A stretch of DNA of 64,000 nt from Buttiauxella sp. B2 (GCF_006376615.1 NZ_VEXQ01000012.1:62001-126000); one strand, 5' to 3'; positions 1 to 11,379 are shown, counted from the first letter of the stretch. Program-made: numbers and translations. The notes: generated from the letters alone by a model not told the origin.

Positions 1-325
1 TATGGGATTTGGCCCAGCTCCCGCAGTACGTAAAGTGCTGGCGCAGACTGGTTTAACGCTCGCGCAAATGGATGTGATTGAATTAAATGAAGCCTTTGCC
101 GCACAAGCACTGGCAGTGATGCGCGACCTGGGTCTGCCGGATGACGCAGAGCATGTGAATCCTAACGGTGGCGCGATTGCGCTGGGGCACCCGCTTGGCG
201 CATCAGGTGGCCGTTTGGCGATGACGGCTGCGTATCAACTTAAGCGTAGCGGTGGACGTTACGCGCTATGTACCATGTGTATTGGTGTCGGTCAGGGGAT
301 TGCACTGATTATCGAACGTGTTTAA
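1..325 (+). CDS. pcaF: 3-oxoadipyl-CoA thiolase, C-terminal part
   Basis: This is the 3' end of a thiolase gene cut by the window edge; about 108 residues remain. The visible part holds the thiolase signatures NEAFA, the catalytic histidine in [15 protein letters not shown], and the C-terminal cysteine loop [10 protein letters not shown]. Thiolases of this type cleave 3-oxoadipyl-CoA to succinyl-CoA and acetyl-CoA, the last step of the beta-ketoadipate pathway. The stop is followed after 9 bases by pcaB, with an AAGGAG ribosome site between them, so it belongs to the same rightward operon pcaF-pcaB-pcaD-pcaC. Sequence alone cannot separate PcaF from the PaaJ type thiolase; the neighbours decide it. 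Confidence 0.85.
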   Translation, partial: MGFGPAPAVRKVLAQTGLTLAQMDVIELNEAFAAQALAVMRDLGLPDDAEHVNPNGGAIALGHPLGASGGRLAMTAAYQLKRSGGRYALCTMCIGVGQGIALIIERV

Positions 326-334
326 GGAGCAGGC

Positions 335-1690
335 ATGACACTGTTTACCCCGATGTTGCGTCACTCGCCGTTGACCGAAATCTTCAGCGATGGAAACACG
401 CTACAAAGGATGCTGGATTTTGAAGCTGCACTGGCGCGGGCTTGTGCTCAATGTGGCGCGATCCCTGAGTCGGCTATCAAGGTTATTTCCGCACAGTGTC
501 AGGCTGGCAAACTCGATGTACAGGCATTGGCGCAAGCGGCAGCAGCGGCCGGAAACCTGGCGATCCCGCTGGTGAAACAGCTCACCGCCAATGTGAAGCA
601 ACAGGATGAACACGCTGCGCGTTACGTTCATTGGGGAGCAACCAGCCAGGACGTCATTGATACGGGTCTTGTTCTGCAACTGCGTGAAGCGTTAGATGCC
701 AGCGAAAGTCTCCTTGAGCAATTGGTGTCCGCTTTAACTCAACAGATTCAACACCACCGACGCAGCGTGATGCCAGGGCGAACCTGGATGCAACACGCGT
801 TGCCCATCACTTTTGGCTTGAAACTGGCCGGAACGCTGGATGCACTATTGCGCTGGCAGCAGCGCCTGCATGAAATAAAACCCCGTGTGTTGGTGCTGCA
901 ATTTGGTGGTGCGGCGGGCACGCTTGTTTCACTAAAAGAGCAGGGGATCCCGGTCTTGCAGGCGCTGGCAAATGCGCTGGCGCTTAATCAGGCCGATACA
1001 CCGTGGCATAGCCAACGCGACAGATTATTGGAAGTTGCCACCTGGTTTGCGGGTGTTAGCAGCACTCTGGGCAAATTTGCAAATGACTTTGCATTGCTGA
1101 TGCAAACCGAAGTCAGTGAGGTGAGCGAGCCTGTTGCTGAAGGGCGTGGCGGTTCATCCACCATGCCGCACAAACGTAATCCAGTGAGTTGCGCCGCGAT
1201 TCTCACTGCGACAACGCGGATCCCAGGGCTAATGGCAACGATGTATGCCAGCCAAAACCAGCAGCATGAACGTGCACTTGGCGGCTGGCAGGCAGAGTGG
1301 GAAACGCTCCCGCAGCTTGTTACTCTGGCCGGTGGTGTGATGCAAACCGCGCTAGAATTACTGGCCGGAATGCAGGTAAACACCACAAAAATGCGCGCCA
1401 ATCTGGATATCACCCACGGCTTGATTATGGCGGAAGCGGTCACGCTGGCGCTGGCGAAAGCTATCGGTAAACAGGCGGCGCATCATCTGGTCGAACAGCT
1501 TTGCCATCGCGCGCTGGATGAAAATCAGCCGCTTGTGCTGTTACTTTCACAGCATCCAGAAGTCACTCCGCATCTTTCTTCAACACAAATTGAACATTTG
1601 CTTGACCCGCAACACGCCACTGGGAGTAACGACGAGTTTATCAACCAGGTTCTGGCGCGGGCGGCACAACAAACCAGGAGGGTAAAATGA
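335..1690 (+). CDS. pcaB: 3-carboxy-cis,cis-muconate cycloisomerase
   Basis: The 451-residue protein belongs to the fumarase / argininosuccinate lyase superfamily and carries the signature loop GRGGSSTMPHKRNPVSC near residue 270. It converts 3-carboxy-cis,cis-muconate, the ring-cleavage product made by PcaGH, into 4-carboxymuconolactone in the cytoplasm. The start has an AAGGAG site 7 bases upstream. The stop overlaps the pcaD start by 4 bases (ATGA), so translation is probably coupled. Length and position between pcaF and pcaD fit the enterobacterial pca operon; confusion with purB or argH is unlikely in this context. Confidence 0.93.
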   Translation: MTLFTPMLRHSPLTEIFSDGNTLQRMLDFEAALARACAQCGAIPESAIKVISAQCQAGKLDVQALAQAAAAAGNLAIPLVKQLTANVKQQDEHAARYVHWGATSQDVIDTGLVLQLREALDASESLLEQLVSALTQQIQHHRRSVMPGRTWMQHALPITFGLKLAGTLDALLRWQQRLHEIKPRVLVLQFGGAAGTLVSLKEQGIPVLQALANALALNQADTPWHSQRDRLLEVATWFAGVSSTLGKFANDFALLMQTEVSEVSEPVAEGRGGSSTMPHKRNPVSCAAILTATTRIPGLMATMYASQNQQHERALGGWQAEWETLPQLVTLAGGVMQTALELLAGMQVNTTKMRANLDITHGLIMAEAVTLALAKAIGKQAAHHLVEQLCHRALDENQPLVLLLSQHPEVTPHLSSTQIEHLLDPQHATGSNDEFINQVLARAAQQTRRVK

Positions 1691-2445
1691 GCCTTTATTA
1701 TCAACTGGAAGGGCCTGTGGGCGCACCAGTGGTGGTGTTATCCAATTCACTGGGTACCACGTTTGACATGTGGCAACCGCAAATGGCGGCATTGCTCGAG
1801 AACTTTCGCGTGCTGCGTTACGACACGCACGGTCATGGGCGTACAACGAAGCACGATAAAACCACGCTGCCACAATTAGCGGAGGACGTTATCAGCGTGA
1901 TGGACGATGCAGGTGTACAGCAAGCGCATTTCTGCGGCATTTCTATGGGGGGCTTAACCGGACTGTGGCTGGCACGTTTTGCGCCGGAACGCTTTCTTTC
2001 GGTCACCGTCGCTAACAGTGCGGCAAAAATTGGTGAGCAAACCGGCTGGCTTGAACGGGCGCGAACTGTGCGCCACGAAGGGATGTCTGCCATTGCGAAA
2101 AGCGCACCTTCGCGTTGGTTCACGGAAGATTTTGTTAAGCATCACCACGTACCAGTAGACGCTTTATGTGTGACTCTGGGTCAGAGTGATGCCGAAGGTT
2201 ATGCATCCTGTTGTGAAGCTTTAGCCGCAGCCGATCTGCGTGCAGAAGTAGACGCGATTTCAGTGCCGGTACTGTTTATCGCAGGTTTGCACGATCCGGT
2301 TACAACCATTGCTGACAGCGAGTTTATGCACCAGCAGGTCAGTGGTTCGCATCTGGTCACGCTTGCGGCCTCGCACCTTTCCAGCATTGAAGACGCACAC
2401 GGTTTTAACGTAGCGCTGCTCAACTTTATTCAGCGGGATGACTGA
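1687..2445 (+). CDS. pcaD: 3-oxoadipate enol-lactonase
   Basis: This 252-residue alpha/beta hydrolase has the nucleophile elbow GISMGG near residue 85, a likely acid residue in GLHDPVT and the catalytic histidine in ASHLSSIE near the C terminus. It opens 3-oxoadipate enol-lactone to 3-oxoadipate. The gene overlaps pcaB upstream by 4 bases and pcaC downstream by a few bases, which is typical of a tightly translated operon. Many alpha/beta hydrolases look alike, so the name rests on motif, length and gene order together. Confidence 0.92.
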   Translation: MSLYYQLEGPVGAPVVVLSNSLGTTFDMWQPQMAALLENFRVLRYDTHGHGRTTKHDKTTLPQLAEDVISVMDDAGVQQAHFCGISMGGLTGLWLARFAPERFLSVTVANSAAKIGEQTGWLERARTVRHEGMSAIAKSAPSRWFTEDFVKHHHVPVDALCVTLGQSDAEGYASCCEALAAADLRAEVDAISVPVLFIAGLHDPVTTIADSEFMHQQVSGSHLVTLAASHLSSIEDAHGFNVALLNFIQRDD

Positions 2446-2833
2446 GATGAAGGATGAAGAACACTATCAGCAAGGAATGGACGTGCGTCGTGCGGTGCTG
2501 GGTGACAGCCATGTTGACCGCACGTTGTCGCAACTCACGCCGCTCAATGAGGAGTTTCAGAACTTCATTACACGTTACGCCTGGGGGGAAATCTGGACGC
2601 GACCAGGGCTTGAACGCCATACCCGCAGTATGATAACCATCGCCATGTTGATTGCACTAAACCGTGAAGCCGAGCTGAAAATGCATCTGCGCGCCGCGTT
2701 TAATAACGGCGTCACGCGTGATGAATTAAAAGAGTTGATCATGCATTCGGCGTTGTACTGTGGCTTGCCCGCGGCCAACGCCACCATGCATCTGGCCCAA
2801 CAAGTCTTTGATGAGATGGATGCGCAGAATTAA
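2438..2833 (+). CDS. pcaC: 4-carboxymuconolactone decarboxylase
   Basis: This 131-residue protein of the CMD/AhpD-like fold has the family pattern RRAVLGDSHVDR near the N terminus and the central helix WTRPGLERHTRSMITIAMLIALNRE in shorter blocks. It decarboxylates 4-carboxymuconolactone to 3-oxoadipate enol-lactone, the substrate of PcaD. It is the last gene of the rightward pca operon and is followed by a REP-like repeat pair. The start is uncertain: the ATG used here overlaps pcaD by 8 bases, but a second ATG at 2447, just after the pcaD stop, gives an N terminus (MKDEEHYQQGM) closer to known PcaC proteins. Confidence 0.92.
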   Translation: MTEMKDEEHYQQGMDVRRAVLGDSHVDRTLSQLTPLNEEFQNFITRYAWGEIWTRPGLERHTRSMITIAMLIALNREAELKMHLRAAFNNGVTRDELKELIMHSALYCGLPAANATMHLAQQVFDEMDAQN

Positions 2834-2838
2834 ATAAT

Positions 2839-2928
2839 GTCGGATGTCGCTGTCGCTAATCCGACCTACAAAGAAACAAGCCTGATTGATGGGTATCGCA
2901 GGGTGGATTAGCGTCAGCGACATCCACC
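2839..2928. repeat. REP/BIME-like palindrome pair, copy 1
   Basis: Two imperfect palindromic arms face each other. The left arm begins GTCGGATGTCGC and ends AATCCGACCTAC; the right arm runs from AGGGTGGATTAGCG to GCGACATCCACC. The CCTAC foot and arm symmetry resemble enterobacterial REP units. It lies between the convergent ends of pcaC and pcaQ, where such elements often act in termination or 3' RNA protection. Four further copies occur in this window. Confidence 0.8.
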
Positions 2929-2936
2929 TTGATATA

Positions 2937-3860
2937 TCAACCGGGAATCGACTTCCGAATAGACGCCAACAGAATTTGTGCCGCCGCAGACAGTGGGGTA
3001 TCGACCCGCGTTAAAATGCCAATTGGCTCACCCACACCTTGCGTTGCCACTGGCAATGAGGTCAACGTTCCCTGACGTAAATCCTCCCTCACAGCGCCAG
3101 ATGGCACAAACCACACGTAGTTATAATCCACGGTCAGTTGGCGAGATAGCGAAGCAGAAAGCGTTTCAACACAGCTAGCCGGCATTTTACAGCCCTGGCT
3201 GGAAAGCAGTGACTCGGCGTTTTGGCGTGGAATTGTTCCTTTAGGGGATACGACAACCGGCCACTCCATCACCCGGCTAAGCGTGATATTTTCGTGCAGA
3301 AGCGGGTGCCCTGGGCGAACGACCAGCTTTAATGATTCGAGAAAGAGCAGCTCATAATTCAGCCCGGTCATTAACTCAGGATCGGACATCCGGCCAATAC
3401 CCAAATCCAGCTCGCCGGATTTTAACCCCGACAGCAGCATCGTGTTATTCATGGTGGCCACTTGCAGCGTGACGTCGCATTGCTGCTTATGAAACTGGCC
3501 GATAACTTTTGGTAATATGCCTAGCGCCGCGGTTGGTAGTGCACCCACACGAACCACTGTCGTGTTTTGCCCGTCTTTCTGATTGAGCGATTGCCCGGCG
3601 TGATTAAGCGCATCCAGCACCTTAACGGCGTGAGTCAGGAATTGCTCGCCCATCAATGTCATCTGAGCACCCAGACGCCCACGGTCAAACAACCGCGTAC
3701 CGGTTAATTGCTCAAGTTCATTAAGTGTTTTCGACAGTGCAGGCTGGCTAAGATTAAGTGTTTCAGCCGCGCGCCCCAGTGTTCCCTGTTGAGCAACAGC
3801 CACGAAAGTATGAAGATGGCGCAAGCGAATGCGCTGACTGAATAAACCGTTTTTTTCCAT
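2937..3860 (-). CDS. pcaQ: LysR-type pca operon activator
   Basis: This 307-residue LysR regulator has an N-terminal winged helix-turn-helix (LRHLHTFVAVAQQGTLGRAAETLNLSQPALSKTLNELE in the first 55 residues) and a C-terminal effector-binding domain. Known PcaQ proteins respond to protocatechuate or carboxymuconate and activate pca genes. It lies between the two pca transcription units, convergent with pcaFBDC and upstream, on the same strand, of nothing else after a REP pair and pcaGH. I identify it as PcaQ from the N-terminal sequence style and location. No experimental operator is known here; its own upstream region has an AT-rich imperfect dyad around 3895-3925. Confidence 0.82.
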   Translation of the reverse strand: MEKNGLFSQRIRLRHLHTFVAVAQQGTLGRAAETLNLSQPALSKTLNELEQLTGTRLFDRGRLGAQMTLMGEQFLTHAVKVLDALNHAGQSLNQKDGQNTTVVRVGALPTAALGILPKVIGQFHKQQCDVTLQVATMNNTMLLSGLKSGELDLGIGRMSDPELMTGLNYELLFLESLKLVVRPGHPLLHENITLSRVMEWPVVVSPKGTIPRQNAESLLSSQGCKMPASCVETLSASLSRQLTVDYNYVWFVPSGAVREDLRQGTLTSLPVATQGVGEPIGILTRVDTPLSAAAQILLASIRKSIPG

Positions 3861-4002
3861 AACCTGATGTTAAAAACAGACCCGTAGCGCTGACAAGATA
3901 AGTTGTTTGATTTTGATAACTTGCTAGCAAAAATTCATTAACAATTAATCTTATTTAATAACAAATGGTGAGGGTGTCAGTTTTTCCGTTTACATCAGTT
4001 AT

Positions 4003-4094
4003 GTCGGGTGTCGCTGCGCTAACCCGACCTACTCATCACTTCATCATTGGTGATACATGTTTTGTAGGGTGGATTAGCGTAGGCGACATCCACC
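4003..4094. repeat. REP/BIME-like palindrome pair, copy 2
   Basis: The same two-arm structure as copy 1: left arm starting GTCGGGTGTCGC and ending AACCCGACCTAC, a spacer of about 35 bases, then a right arm from TAGGGTGGATTAGCG to GCGACATCCACC. It sits between the 3' end of pcaG and the start region of pcaQ. Confidence 0.8.
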
Positions 4095-4110
4095 GTTTTC
4101 AGTGACTTAA

Positions 4111-5537
<1,427 letters not shown>

Positions 5538-5724
5538 TCAGTTAATAGCTTGTTAAATTAAAGTGAATTTAAGCGCCATCAATCATAACCTTTAGCTATG
5601 AAAATGGTGGATAAGATTACTTCTGGTGCATGGCTGTATAGTCGATCACAAAACGAAAATTCTTAGCCCTTAACCTCCGCACGACGTCCTACTCTTTCAG
5701 CAATATTCACAGGAGTACGACATC

Positions 5725-7068
5725 ATGGCGAACAACATCACGGCTGATGATATTCGGGAAAAATTTTCGCACGCTATGTCGGCGATGTACCAGCAAGAGG
5801 TGCCTCAGTACGGCACCTTGTTAGAGTTAGTCGCCGACGTGAATTTGGCGGTGCTTGAAAACAACCCCGATCTGCAGCAGCGCTTAGAAAACGCAGACGA
5901 ACTGGCGCGCCTGAATGTGGAACGTCACGGTGCCATTCGGGTCGGTAAAGCGGAAGAACTGGCAACGTTACGGCGCGTATTTGCGATAATGGGAATGTAT
6001 CCAGTCGGCTATTACGATCTTTCTCAGGCGGGCGTTCCGGTGCATTCCACGGCTTTTCGTCCGATTGACGATGCAGCACTTGCGCGTAACCCGTTCCGCA
6101 TTTTCACCTCGTTACTGCGACTTGAATTGATTGACGACGCTGAGCTACGCAACACCGCTGCGGCGATTCTGGCCGAACGCGATATTTTCACCCCACGCTG
6201 TCGTGCGTTGCTGGATATTTACGATACGCAGGGGGCATTTAATGAAGCACAGGCCGATGAGTTTGTGGCACAGGCGCTGGAAACCTTCCGTTGGCACAGC
6301 CATGCCACGGTGGATGCGCAAACTTATCAGGCGTTTCACCAGCAGCATCGGTTGATTGCCGACGTGGTCTGCTTCCGTGGCTGCCATATTAACCACTTGA
6401 CGCCGCGCACGCTGGATATCGACCGCGTTCAGGCGCTGATGCCGGAATATGGAATCGTGCCAAAAGCGATTATCGAAGGCCCTCCACGGCGTACGTTCCC
6501 TATTTTATTGCGCCAGACCAGCTTTAAAGCGCTGGAGGAACCGATAATTTTTGCAGGCGTTCATCAGGGGACGCACACCGCACGCTTTGGTGAAATTGAA
6601 CAACGTGGCGTGGCGTTAACGCCGAAAGGCCGTGCCTTATATGACGAGTTGTTGAATCTTGCGGGTAACGGGCAAGACAACTTCAGCCATCAGCAGCATT
6701 TGCAGGAGGTTTTCAGCCGCCTGCCGGACAGCGATACGCTGATGCGCTGCCAGGAGCTTGCCTATTTTCGCTACCGTTTAACGCCAGTGGGTGAAATGCA
6801 CCGCCAGGCAATTAAACCTGGTGATGACCCGCAACCGCTGATTGAGCGCGGCTGGCTGGTGGCGCAGCCGATTATTTATGAAGATTTTCTACCGGTCAGT
6901 GCAGCGGGGATTTTCCAGTCGAATCTGGGAAGCGAAGGCGGGCAACATAGCCACGGGCATTCCAGCCGTACGGCATTTGAAGAGGCATTGGGCGCGCCAG
7001 TGGAGGATGAATTTGAGCTATATCAGCAAGCGTCCGATCGCAGTAAACGGCGCTGCGGATTGTTATAG
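5725..7068 (+). CDS. ydcJ: 2-oxoadipate dioxygenase/decarboxylase family (DUF1338)
   Basis: This 447-residue protein matches the DUF1338 family, to which E. coli YdcJ and Pseudomonas HglS belong. HglS is a metal-dependent enzyme that turns 2-oxoadipate into D-2-hydroxyglutarate in lysine breakdown. Blocks that are conserved include VPVHSTAFRPID (residues about 108-120) and RGCHINHLTPRTLDID (about 219-235), both with histidines likely to bind metal. The start has a GGAG-containing site before ATG. In K-12 ydcJ is beside opgD; here an 11-kb block separates them, and ydcJ stands next to the pca genes instead. Whether it contributes to aromatic catabolism is not shown. Confidence 0.9.
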   Translation: MANNITADDIREKFSHAMSAMYQQEVPQYGTLLELVADVNLAVLENNPDLQQRLENADELARLNVERHGAIRVGKAEELATLRRVFAIMGMYPVGYYDLSQAGVPVHSTAFRPIDDAALARNPFRIFTSLLRLELIDDAELRNTAAAILAERDIFTPRCRALLDIYDTQGAFNEAQADEFVAQALETFRWHSHATVDAQTYQAFHQQHRLIADVVCFRGCHINHLTPRTLDIDRVQALMPEYGIVPKAIIEGPPRRTFPILLRQTSFKALEEPIIFAGVHQGTHTARFGEIEQRGVALTPKGRALYDELLNLAGNGQDNFSHQQHLQEVFSRLPDSDTLMRCQELAYFRYRLTPVGEMHRQAIKPGDDPQPLIERGWLVAQPIIYEDFLPVSAAGIFQSNLGSEGGQHSHGHSSRTAFEEALGAPVEDEFELYQQASDRSKRRCGLL

Positions 7069-7091
7069 CGGTGATTGATTGCTATGAACTA

Positions 7092-7120
7092 AGAGGCCGC
7101 ATCACTGCGGCCTCTGTTTT
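7092..7120. terminator. intrinsic terminator between ydcJ and afuC
   Basis: A perfect 9-bp stem (AGAGGCCGC pairing with GCGGCCTCT, 6-base loop) is followed on the plus strand by GTTTT. It lies between convergent genes and probably ends ydcJ; the leftward strand lacks a good U tract. Confidence 0.75.
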
Positions 7121-7129
7121 ACAGAAAGA

Positions 7130-8179
7130 TTACGCGGCATCCGCCAGAATAAACATTCCGTAAGGATGGATCTCCAGATAGTAGTTATCGCCCACATCAG
7201 GTTGCAATCGTGTGGCGTTCACCTGCAGTAACAACGCCTGCCCATGCCATTCCACCGTCACTTCATATTGTGGCCCCATATACGCCACATGGCGCACCAC
7301 GCAACGTTGGCTTTCTGCACCGTGTTCGCTCAAGGTAATAGCTTCCGGTCGTACACCCACGGTGCCTGCCGCTTGTGTCACCGTTAACTGAGGTGGACGT
7401 GGTAAACGGTAGCCGTGAATCTCGACAAAATCGCTGCCAAAGCGTGCCGGGAACACGTTTGCATCCCCCATAAAACTCGCCATAAAGCGCGACGCTGGTT
7501 GGCGATACAGCGTTTGCGGGCTGCCAATCTGCATGATTTCGCCTTTGTTCATGACCAGCACGGTGTCCGATACCGCAAATGCCTCGCTTTGGTCGTGAGT
7601 GACATACAGCGACGTGATGTTGAATTGCTTTTGCAGTTCGCGGATTTTGTCACGCATGCTACGGCGAAGGTTGGCATCAAGGTTACTGAGCGGCTCATCA
7701 AACAGCAGCACTTTTGGCTTCAGAATCAGCGCACGCGCCAGAGCCACACGCTGCTGTTGTCCACCGGAAATTTGGTCGACAAAACGGTCTTCGAAACCGT
7801 CCAAATCCACCATCGCCAGCGCTTCTTTGACGCGGATTTTAATCTCCGAACGTGGAGTGCCGAGCATTTTCAGACCGTAACCCACGTTGTCGCCAAGCGA
7901 CATATGCGGGAACAGGGCGTAGGACTGGAACACCATGCAAATGTCGCGTTGTTGAATGGAACGGTGCGTCACATCTTCGCCATCAATAAAAATCTGCCCG
8001 TCGGAAGGTTTTTCAAGCCCGGCGACCAGACGCAGTACGGTGGTTTTCCCGCAGCCCGATGGCCCAAGCAGTGTCACCATTTCCCCTTTGGGAATCGCCA
8101 GATTAATGCCTTCGATGACGGTGTTATTGCCAAACCGTTTCGTGACATTGCGCAGTTCTACAAAATGAGGTTGTGTCAT
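7130..8179 (-). CDS. afuC: ABC importer ATPase, AfuC/FbpC type (hexose-phosphate uptake)
   Basis: This is a 349-residue ABC ATPase with Walker [11 protein letters not shown] loop in [10 protein letters not shown], signature [15 protein letters not shown] and Walker [13 protein letters not shown], followed by a C-terminal TOBE-like regulatory domain. It powers import through AfuB. I place the start at the ATG that has an ACGGAG site 6 bases upstream and lies 14 bases after the afuB stop; an upstream ATG would overlap afuB. It is the last gene of a leftward operon that begins with uhpA. AfuABC was first named as an iron system, but the A. pleuropneumoniae, EHEC and C. rodentium versions take up hexose phosphates; the uhp-like neighbours support that reading here. 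Confidence 0.85.
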   Translation of the reverse strand: MTQPHFVELRNVTKRFGNNTVIEGINLAIPKGEMVTLLGPSGCGKTTVLRLVAGLEKPSDGQIFIDGEDVTHRSIQQRDICMVFQSYALFPHMSLGDNVGYGLKMLGTPRSEIKIRVKEALAMVDLDGFEDRFVDQISGGQQQRVALARALILKPKVLLFDEPLSNLDANLRRSMRDKIRELQKQFNITSLYVTHDQSEAFAVSDTVLVMNKGEIMQIGSPQTLYRQPASRFMASFMGDANVFPARFGSDFVEIHGYRLPRPPQLTVTQAAGTVGVRPEAITLSEHGAESQRCVVRHVAYMGPQYEVTVEWHGQALLLQVNATRLQPDVGDNYYLEIHPYGMFILADAA

Positions 8180-8193
8180 GTTTTGCTCCGTAA

Positions 8194-10272
8194 TCACGCG
8201 TTGGTTTTGGCTTTCGAACGCGAAATTCGCGCTTCACCAATCAGCCAGTCAAAGATGAAAATAATGGTTAGCATTACGACGATAAGAATCGAGCCGTATG
8301 CAATCGCCACGCCGTATTCGCCATCTTCCACGCGGTTAAGAATGTAGGCGGTGGCGACGCGAGTATCCGGCGTCACCAGGAATACAATGGCACTGACCGT
8401 GGTAATCGCTCGCACAAAGCTGTAAATCAGCGCAGACAAAATCGCCGGTCGCAGCAGCGGCAGCAGAATGTTAATAATGGTGCGCATCGAACCGGCACGC
8501 AGACTCAGCGACGCTTCATCCAGCGATTTGTCGATTTGCCCAAGCCCGGCAATACCGGCGCGGATACCCACCGGCACGTTGCGCATCACCATTGACATAA
8601 TCACAATCGCGGCGGTGCCCGTCAGGTAAACCGGCGCACTGTTAAACGCCAGAATGTATGACACGCCAGCCACGGTACCTGGTACGGCAAAGCACAACAT
8701 GGTAGTGAATTCGATGGTCTTTTTGCCACGGAACTGCTGGCGAACCACAATCCAGGCAATTAACAACCCGAAGAATGCGGTGATCGGCGCGGCAATACCG
8801 GCATACAGCAAGGTGTCGAGCAGAGAAGGCCATGCACCATCGCTCATGCCCTGGCCGAACAGCTTGATAAAGTTATCGAACGTTAGTGTGTAATCAACGC
8901 CCCAATTCACTGTGAAACTGCCGTAGAAAATGCTGCCGTAAAGCAGGGCGTTAAACGCAATCCAGATAGTCAGCAGGGCGATAACGGCCCATACCAGCGT
9001 AACCGGCAGAGGCTGCACATCACCCCGGTTGGATTTACCGGAAACTGTGACGTAAGAGCGTTTCCCAATCCACATGTACTGAATGCAGAACACCATCAGC
9101 GAGAACAGCAGCAAGAATGCGCCGAGCGTACTGGCGGCCTGGTAATCCAACTGCGAGCCGGTGATGTAGAAATAGATTTGCGTGGCGAGTACGTCGAAGT
9201 TGCCGCCCAGCACCAGCGGGTTACTAAAGTCAGCCAGAGATTGCACAATCACAATCAAAAATGCGTTCGCCAGCGCCGGTTTTAACAGTGGTAAAAATAC
9301 CCCTTTGAAGGTTTTCCAGCGCGTGGCGCGCAGCGTATACGACGCTTCTTCAAGGGAAGGGTGAATGGTTTTAATCGCACCATCGAGGATCATAAATGCC
9401 ATTGGCGTGAAGGCCAGAACTTGCGCCAGCCAAATGCCGGTAAAACCGTACAGCCAGTTGGTGTTGGTTAACCCAAACCAGTCCACCATTAATTCGGTGA
9501 CATAACCTGAACGGCCCATCATCAACGTTACGCCCAGCCCGACGACAAACGGTGGCGTTACGATAGGCAAAATGGAGAAAATACGGCCAATAACGGCGCT
9601 GCGTTTGGCAATGCGGGTGGTGTAAATCGCCAGAACCAGGCCGAAAAAGGTGCAGCCAATGCCCACGGCAATCGACAATGCGATGGAGTTGATAATCACC
9701 TGGATGATATGCGCCTGGCTCAGAACCGCCATAAACGCCAGTGGGGCAAACTCACCCGTATCAGTGGTGAACATCGGAATGAAAATCGCGATGCTCGGCC
9801 AGACAATGAACACGCCAACCAACGCGACAATGGCGACCAGTGAACCAATCACGAAACTGTCGCCACCGAGCCATTCAAGGCGCGTCAGAGCGAGGGTGAT
9901 AACCATGCCGAGCGCGATAAACAGCACAATGCTGGCGTAGCCCATGCCTCGTTCGGTAACGGTGGCGCTGACAACAATAAAGGCCATGCAAAACAATGCC
10001 CAACCGGCATCAAAATAGTGGCGTTGGCGTTTTTCAGGCCCCAGTTCGTTGAAGGGGCGCAGCAGTAACAACGAAGGTAAAACGTACCACAGCAGGCTGA
10101 TGTTGATTCCAGACCAGCTGTACGCTCCGAGCAGTTCGTCGCGCGTTGATTCGAACAGGCCGTAATCCAGGCTCCAGCTTGGTAGCAAGGCAAAAGCCAG
10201 CCAGCATAGTGCCACCCACCAGATAATAGCGTCCCGCAATCGCCGCGTACGCAAAAGTAAAGTTTCAGACAT
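8194..10272 (-). CDS. afuB: ABC importer permease with two fused membrane domains, AfuB type
   Basis: This protein of about 692 residues carries two binding-protein-dependent permease domains in one chain, each with an EAA-type loop: [16 protein letters not shown] in the first half and [16 protein letters not shown] in the second. It has roughly 12 or more membrane helices. The FbpB/AfuB family has this double layout, so no second permease gene is needed. I chose the ATG preceded by GAGG at a 5-base distance; a TTG six codons upstream is also open. A strong hairpin separates it from afuA, which is common where the binding protein is made in excess. Confidence 0.85.
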   Translation of the reverse strand: MSETLLLRTRRLRDAIIWWVALCWLAFALLPSWSLDYGLFESTRDELLGAYSWSGINISLLWYVLPSLLLLRPFNELGPEKRQRHYFDAGWALFCMAFIVVSATVTERGMGYASIVLFIALGMVITLALTRLEWLGGDSFVIGSLVAIVALVGVFIVWPSIAIFIPMFTTDTGEFAPLAFMAVLSQAHIIQVIINSIALSIAVGIGCTFFGLVLAIYTTRIAKRSAVIGRIFSILPIVTPPFVVGLGVTLMMGRSGYVTELMVDWFGLTNTNWLYGFTGIWLAQVLAFTPMAFMILDGAIKTIHPSLEEASYTLRATRWKTFKGVFLPLLKPALANAFLIVIVQSLADFSNPLVLGGNFDVLATQIYFYITGSQLDYQAASTLGAFLLLFSLMVFCIQYMWIGKRSYVTVSGKSNRGDVQPLPVTLVWAVIALLTIWIAFNALLYGSIFYGSFTVNWGVDYTLTFDNFIKLFGQGMSDGAWPSLLDTLLYAGIAAPITAFFGLLIAWIVVRQQFRGKKTIEFTTMLCFAVPGTVAGVSYILAFNSAPVYLTGTAAIVIMSMVMRNVPVGIRAGIAGLGQIDKSLDEASLSLRAGSMRTIINILLPLLRPAILSALIYSFVRAITTVSAIVFLVTPDTRVATAYILNRVEDGEYGVAIAYGSILIVVMLTIIFIFDWLIGEARISRSKAKTNA

Positions 10273-10303
10273 AATTGCCTCATCGGCCAAAAGAAAAAGA
10301 GAG

Positions 10304-10333
10304 CAGCAGGTGGCGTGACACCGTCACCTGCTG
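10304..10333 (-). promoter_or_regulatory. intra-operon stem-loop between afuA and afuB
   Basis: A 9-bp perfect stem (CAGCAGGTG with CACCTGCTG, 12-base loop) lies between the afuA stop and the afuB start. There is no U tract on the leftward strand. Similar stem-loops after binding-protein genes stabilise the upstream message and lower permease expression; that role is inferred here. Confidence 0.6.
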
Positions 10334-10338
10334 GTGGG

Positions 10339-11370
10339 TTAGTTACCCATCTTCACTTCGCTGACCCACTTGTTAATCAACGCTTTACGCATGTCGGTCG
10401 CGCCGTATTTATCCATGTCATAGTTGATTAACTTCAGGTCATCGAGCTTGAGCGACAGCGGCGAGCTTTCGGCAGTGGTGTTGGTCAGGATCTGGTAAGA
10501 CTTGCCTTTTTTCCATGACAACTCTTGTGCTTCTTTGGACAGCACCCAATCAACAAACAGCTTGGCGTTGTCCATATTGCGCGCCCCTTTCAGGATGCTG
10601 ACGCCACCAATTTCATAGCCGGTGCCTTCACACGGGGAAATCAACTCCAGTGGTGCGCCATTCTCTTTTTCGAGGGAATAGTCATGCAGGAAACCAATGC
10701 CAATGGCCGTTTCGCCACGGGCGGCATTACGCGCAGGCGCAATACCTGATTTGGTGTATTGCGAGATATTACCATTGAGTTTTTTCAAGTAATCAAACGC
10801 CTGGTCTTGGCCCCAAAGCTGCGCGAAGGTTGCCAGCGCGGTATAGGCGGTGCCAGAGCTTTGCGGGTCAGCCACCTGGATTTCACCCTTATAAATTGGG
10901 TTGGTCAGGTCTTTCCAACACTTCGGTACGGGCAGGTTTTTCTCTTTCAGGCGTTCGGTATTCACACCAAAGCCGAGGATGCCGATATACACCGCCGAGG
11001 AGTAGTTACCTTTGCGCTTTGCCGGGTCCTGGAACTTCGGCATGATTTGCTCAAGATTGGCAGATTTGTACGGTGCTAATAAGTCCATTTCGCCCGCCTG
11101 TGACTGCGGATCCAGCGTGCCGCCGTACCACACATCAGCCTGCGGGTTTTTCTTCTCGGCATCCACTTTCGCCAGCGTGCTGCCAGAACCGTTGCGGATA
11201 AACGAAGTTTTCACATCGTATTTTTCACCGAATGCTTTAGTTTCGGTTTCACACATTTCGTTGGTAGCGCTGCAATACACCACCAGACGGCCTTGTGCAT
11301 GCGCGGCACCGGACAGGGTAGCCAATGCAACACCAGCAGCAACCAGAGAAGAGAGCACGGTCAGTTTCAT
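10339..11370 (-). CDS. afuA: periplasmic binding protein, AfuA type (sugar phosphates)
   Basis: The 343-residue product begins with a clear Sec signal (MKLTVLSSLVAAGVALATLSGAAHA, cleavage after AHA) and continues as an FbpA/AfuA-type solute-binding protein: RLVVYCSATNEMCETE at the start of the mature chain and IQVADPQSSGTAYTALATF in the middle. AfuA proteins from enteric pathogens bind glucose-6-, fructose-6- and sedoheptulose-7-phosphate; older family names point to iron or 2-aminoethylphosphonate. The gene starts 9 bases after the uhpC-like stop, so sensor and transporter are one transcript. Assignment to sugar phosphates relies mainly on that linkage. Confidence 0.83.
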   Translation of the reverse strand: MKLTVLSSLVAAGVALATLSGAAHAQGRLVVYCSATNEMCETETKAFGEKYDVKTSFIRNGSGSTLAKVDAEKKNPQADVWYGGTLDPQSQAGEMDLLAPYKSANLEQIMPKFQDPAKRKGNYSSAVYIGILGFGVNTERLKEKNLPVPKCWKDLTNPIYKGEIQVADPQSSGTAYTALATFAQLWGQDQAFDYLKKLNGNISQYTKSGIAPARNAARGETAIGIGFLHDYSLEKENGAPLELISPCEGTGYEIGGVSILKGARNMDNAKLFVDWVLSKEAQELSWKKGKSYQILTNTTAESSPLSLKLDDLKLINYDMDKYGATDMRKALINKWVSEVKMGN

Positions 11371-11379
11371 ATTATTATC

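Noticed and set aside
7415-8347. Plus-strand 310-codon frame opposite afuC
   Set aside because: afuC has all ABC ATPase motifs on the other strand; this frame is its shadow.
7130-11370. Reading this ABC system as a 2-aminoethylphosphonate or ferric iron importer
   Set aside because: The families are hard to tell apart by sequence, but the adjacent uhpABC-like genes in one operon favour hexose phosphates. It remains the main alternative.
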